64,000 nt of DNA from Atrichornis clamosus (Eukaryota > Chordata > Aves > Passeriformes > Menuridae), in the NCBI GenBank assembly GCA_013400975.1, contig WBMZ01002659.1, forward strand, positions 62,001-126,000, in the 5' to 3' direction. The translations under genes were made by a program, and so were the position numbers. The notes under the pieces are model-generated. The model did no database searches. It was not told where the DNA came from and was given only the letters and a program-made list of their open reading frames with translations. Numbering within the stretch: the stretch's first letter is position 1; each line of letters opens with the position of its first letter. Positions 62,596 through 64,000 of the stretch are shown here, piece by piece.

Positions 62596-64000
62596 TGGTT
62601 ATGCACCTCTAAGTATATATTTTATATTTCTTTTTAATATAGTCTTGATGTATCAGGAAATTCTTGAATACAGTAAATACTCTCATAACAAAATTTGAGT
62701 AAGTTCAAATTACTGCTTTCTAAAACTTTTCTTTTGAAAAGATCCGTTATTTCCTTTCAAGTGAACATTTTGCTAGGGAAGATTGATAGATTAATCTGTT
62801 CCACCCCCTTTGCTCTCTTCCTTTGCCTCTTAATTATACAGACTCACAGGCCTTTACTCATTCCAGGTATGTACGTATCCAGGTTTGAAAACATTTGTGC
62901 ATGTTAGAAAACTCAACTTCACCCATGCACCTTCTCTCCATCAAGACTACCTATAATTATCCCTACTTGTTCTAAATTGCTTTCTGCCAGTGGAATCAGG
63001 CCCATTCTTAACACTAGTGAATTTTCATCTGAGTCCTGTTTGATTTCGCAGATGAGAGTTAAGTCTAGTGAAAAAGAGAAAGAATGCTTAAAAACTACCA
63101 TTTATCTGGTGAGAAGTTAACAATACCCTTTTCTTATCTCATAAGTCTGAAAGTCGGAAAAGGATTTTGCTCTCTACTGATGTAATTTCTAGAGATCCAA
63201 TATACTCTTCCCATTTGGCTCAGATCCTGCTTGTTTTTCTATGTCAAGTAGTAGATGGAAGCTTATGGTGTGAAAAAAATAAAGAAAACCTCGACAGATA
63301 CCTTTGTTAAATATTTTATAAAGATGTCAGTGTTATGCATCTGCCTGTTTTCTTTCGTCTCCAAATTAATAAAATTAAGTGTAGATCTCTCGAAGAGATA
63401 CTTTCAGAAGTAGGAAAAAATCGAAAAGGTCCTTATCTAAATGATTTTCATATGTTTAAGAGACTTTTAGTGATGAAATTTCTGAAGCTTTTAGCCTTCA
63501 AGGCAATTTTACTTTCTTTTGAACAATTTAGTCATGTTTCATTGGTCGTGAATTGAACTCTTGATTTTGAATTTGGGTTATCAAAACATTCCTAAAGTGA
63601 TCAATATTTCAAATACAATATTATGCCTCACTGTCTGTTTGGTTTTAATTGTTAGGAGACAGATATATTTAACTTAGATTTAATATTTATAAATACTACA
63701 ATATTTTGTATTCAGGATTTCTGCTCCTGAAGGAGGTCCCTCCTAGAGGCTGTGGCCTCACTGACCTTCATTTGCAGCCATGTGTGATCTGACTGCTTTC
63801 ACTATTACTACCACTAATTTGTAAGGGGAACGTGGATAATCAGCCTGTACTCCTAAGAGTGTTTTCTAGTGATGTTTCTCCCTCGAAACTCCAGCTAATT
63901 CTCAATGGGATGGTATATTTGGAGCAACGCATCAGTGTGAGGGGCTAAGCTGAGCCACAAAGGCAGGACACATATTGGCCAAACCTCATTCTCAATGAGG

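Larger units (their letters stand above)
52952..64000. other. Long unique AT-rich stretch, no gene
   Basis: About 11 kb without a recognisable gene or transposon. Small items: poly-T at 53679-53691, a pyrimidine-rich T/C tract at 59034-59078 and an 8-bp-arm hairpin at 62576-62595. The 55540-55870 segment is GC-richer and has overlapping minus-strand open frames (up to 133 codons); 57699-58067 has a 122-codon minus-strand frame. None shows a domain or signal that would support a gene. Confidence 0.5.

Noticed and set aside
1..64000. CRISPR array, phage, operon or toxin-type system
   Set aside because: No spaced direct repeats, no dense coding and no ribosome-binding-site-spaced frames; the window is plainly vertebrate nuclear DNA.

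Overview
The window is nuclear DNA from a bird, most likely a songbird. The evidence is two CR1 LINE 3' fragments with the octamer-like tail (ATTCTATG-type) that birds and reptiles carry, a third short CR1 tail on the other strand, an ERVL-type LTR whose layout I recognise from avian genomes, and one end of a second LTR (TGTCCCGGTTTG start) of a kind I know from passerines. The sequence is AT-rich and stop-rich in all frames. It shows no bacterial or viral gene layout, no rRNA or tRNA I can defend, and no CRISPR array. It reads as a gene desert or as very long introns.

Layout: 1-1300 holds an assembly gap (725-1085) that appears to sit inside a minus-strand LTR. About 1.3-20 kb is unique AT-rich DNA with small simple repeats, a 14-bp perfect hairpin (8784-8817) and a small CpG-bearing patch (13680-13910). 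20-29 kb has a CR1 tail (20333-20399), a C-rich block (22551-22975), a candidate CTCF site (25072-25084) and several short open segments bounded by good splice sites, the best pair being 28000-28051 and 28380-28493. 32.8-33.1 kb may be another LTR. 35.6-38.2 kb contains an 18-bp tandem repeat, a possibly proviral stretch and a clear ERVL-type LTR (37229-38190). 38.2-46 kb is unique, with two patches that look like non-coding enhancers. CR1 fragments lie at 45951-46703 and 49101-49607. 49.6-64 kb is unique AT-rich DNA with one possible terminal exon (51441-51544) and a further enhancer-like patch (52680-52860).

No complete protein-coding gene is visible. The longest open frames are artefacts of the gap, of the LTR's internal repeats, or of the CR1 ORF2 tail. 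If a host gene crosses this window, it does so as small plus-strand exons in very large introns. Candidates at 28.0-28.5 kb are the most protein-like, but I do not recognise the protein, and exon-like segments of this size also arise by chance.
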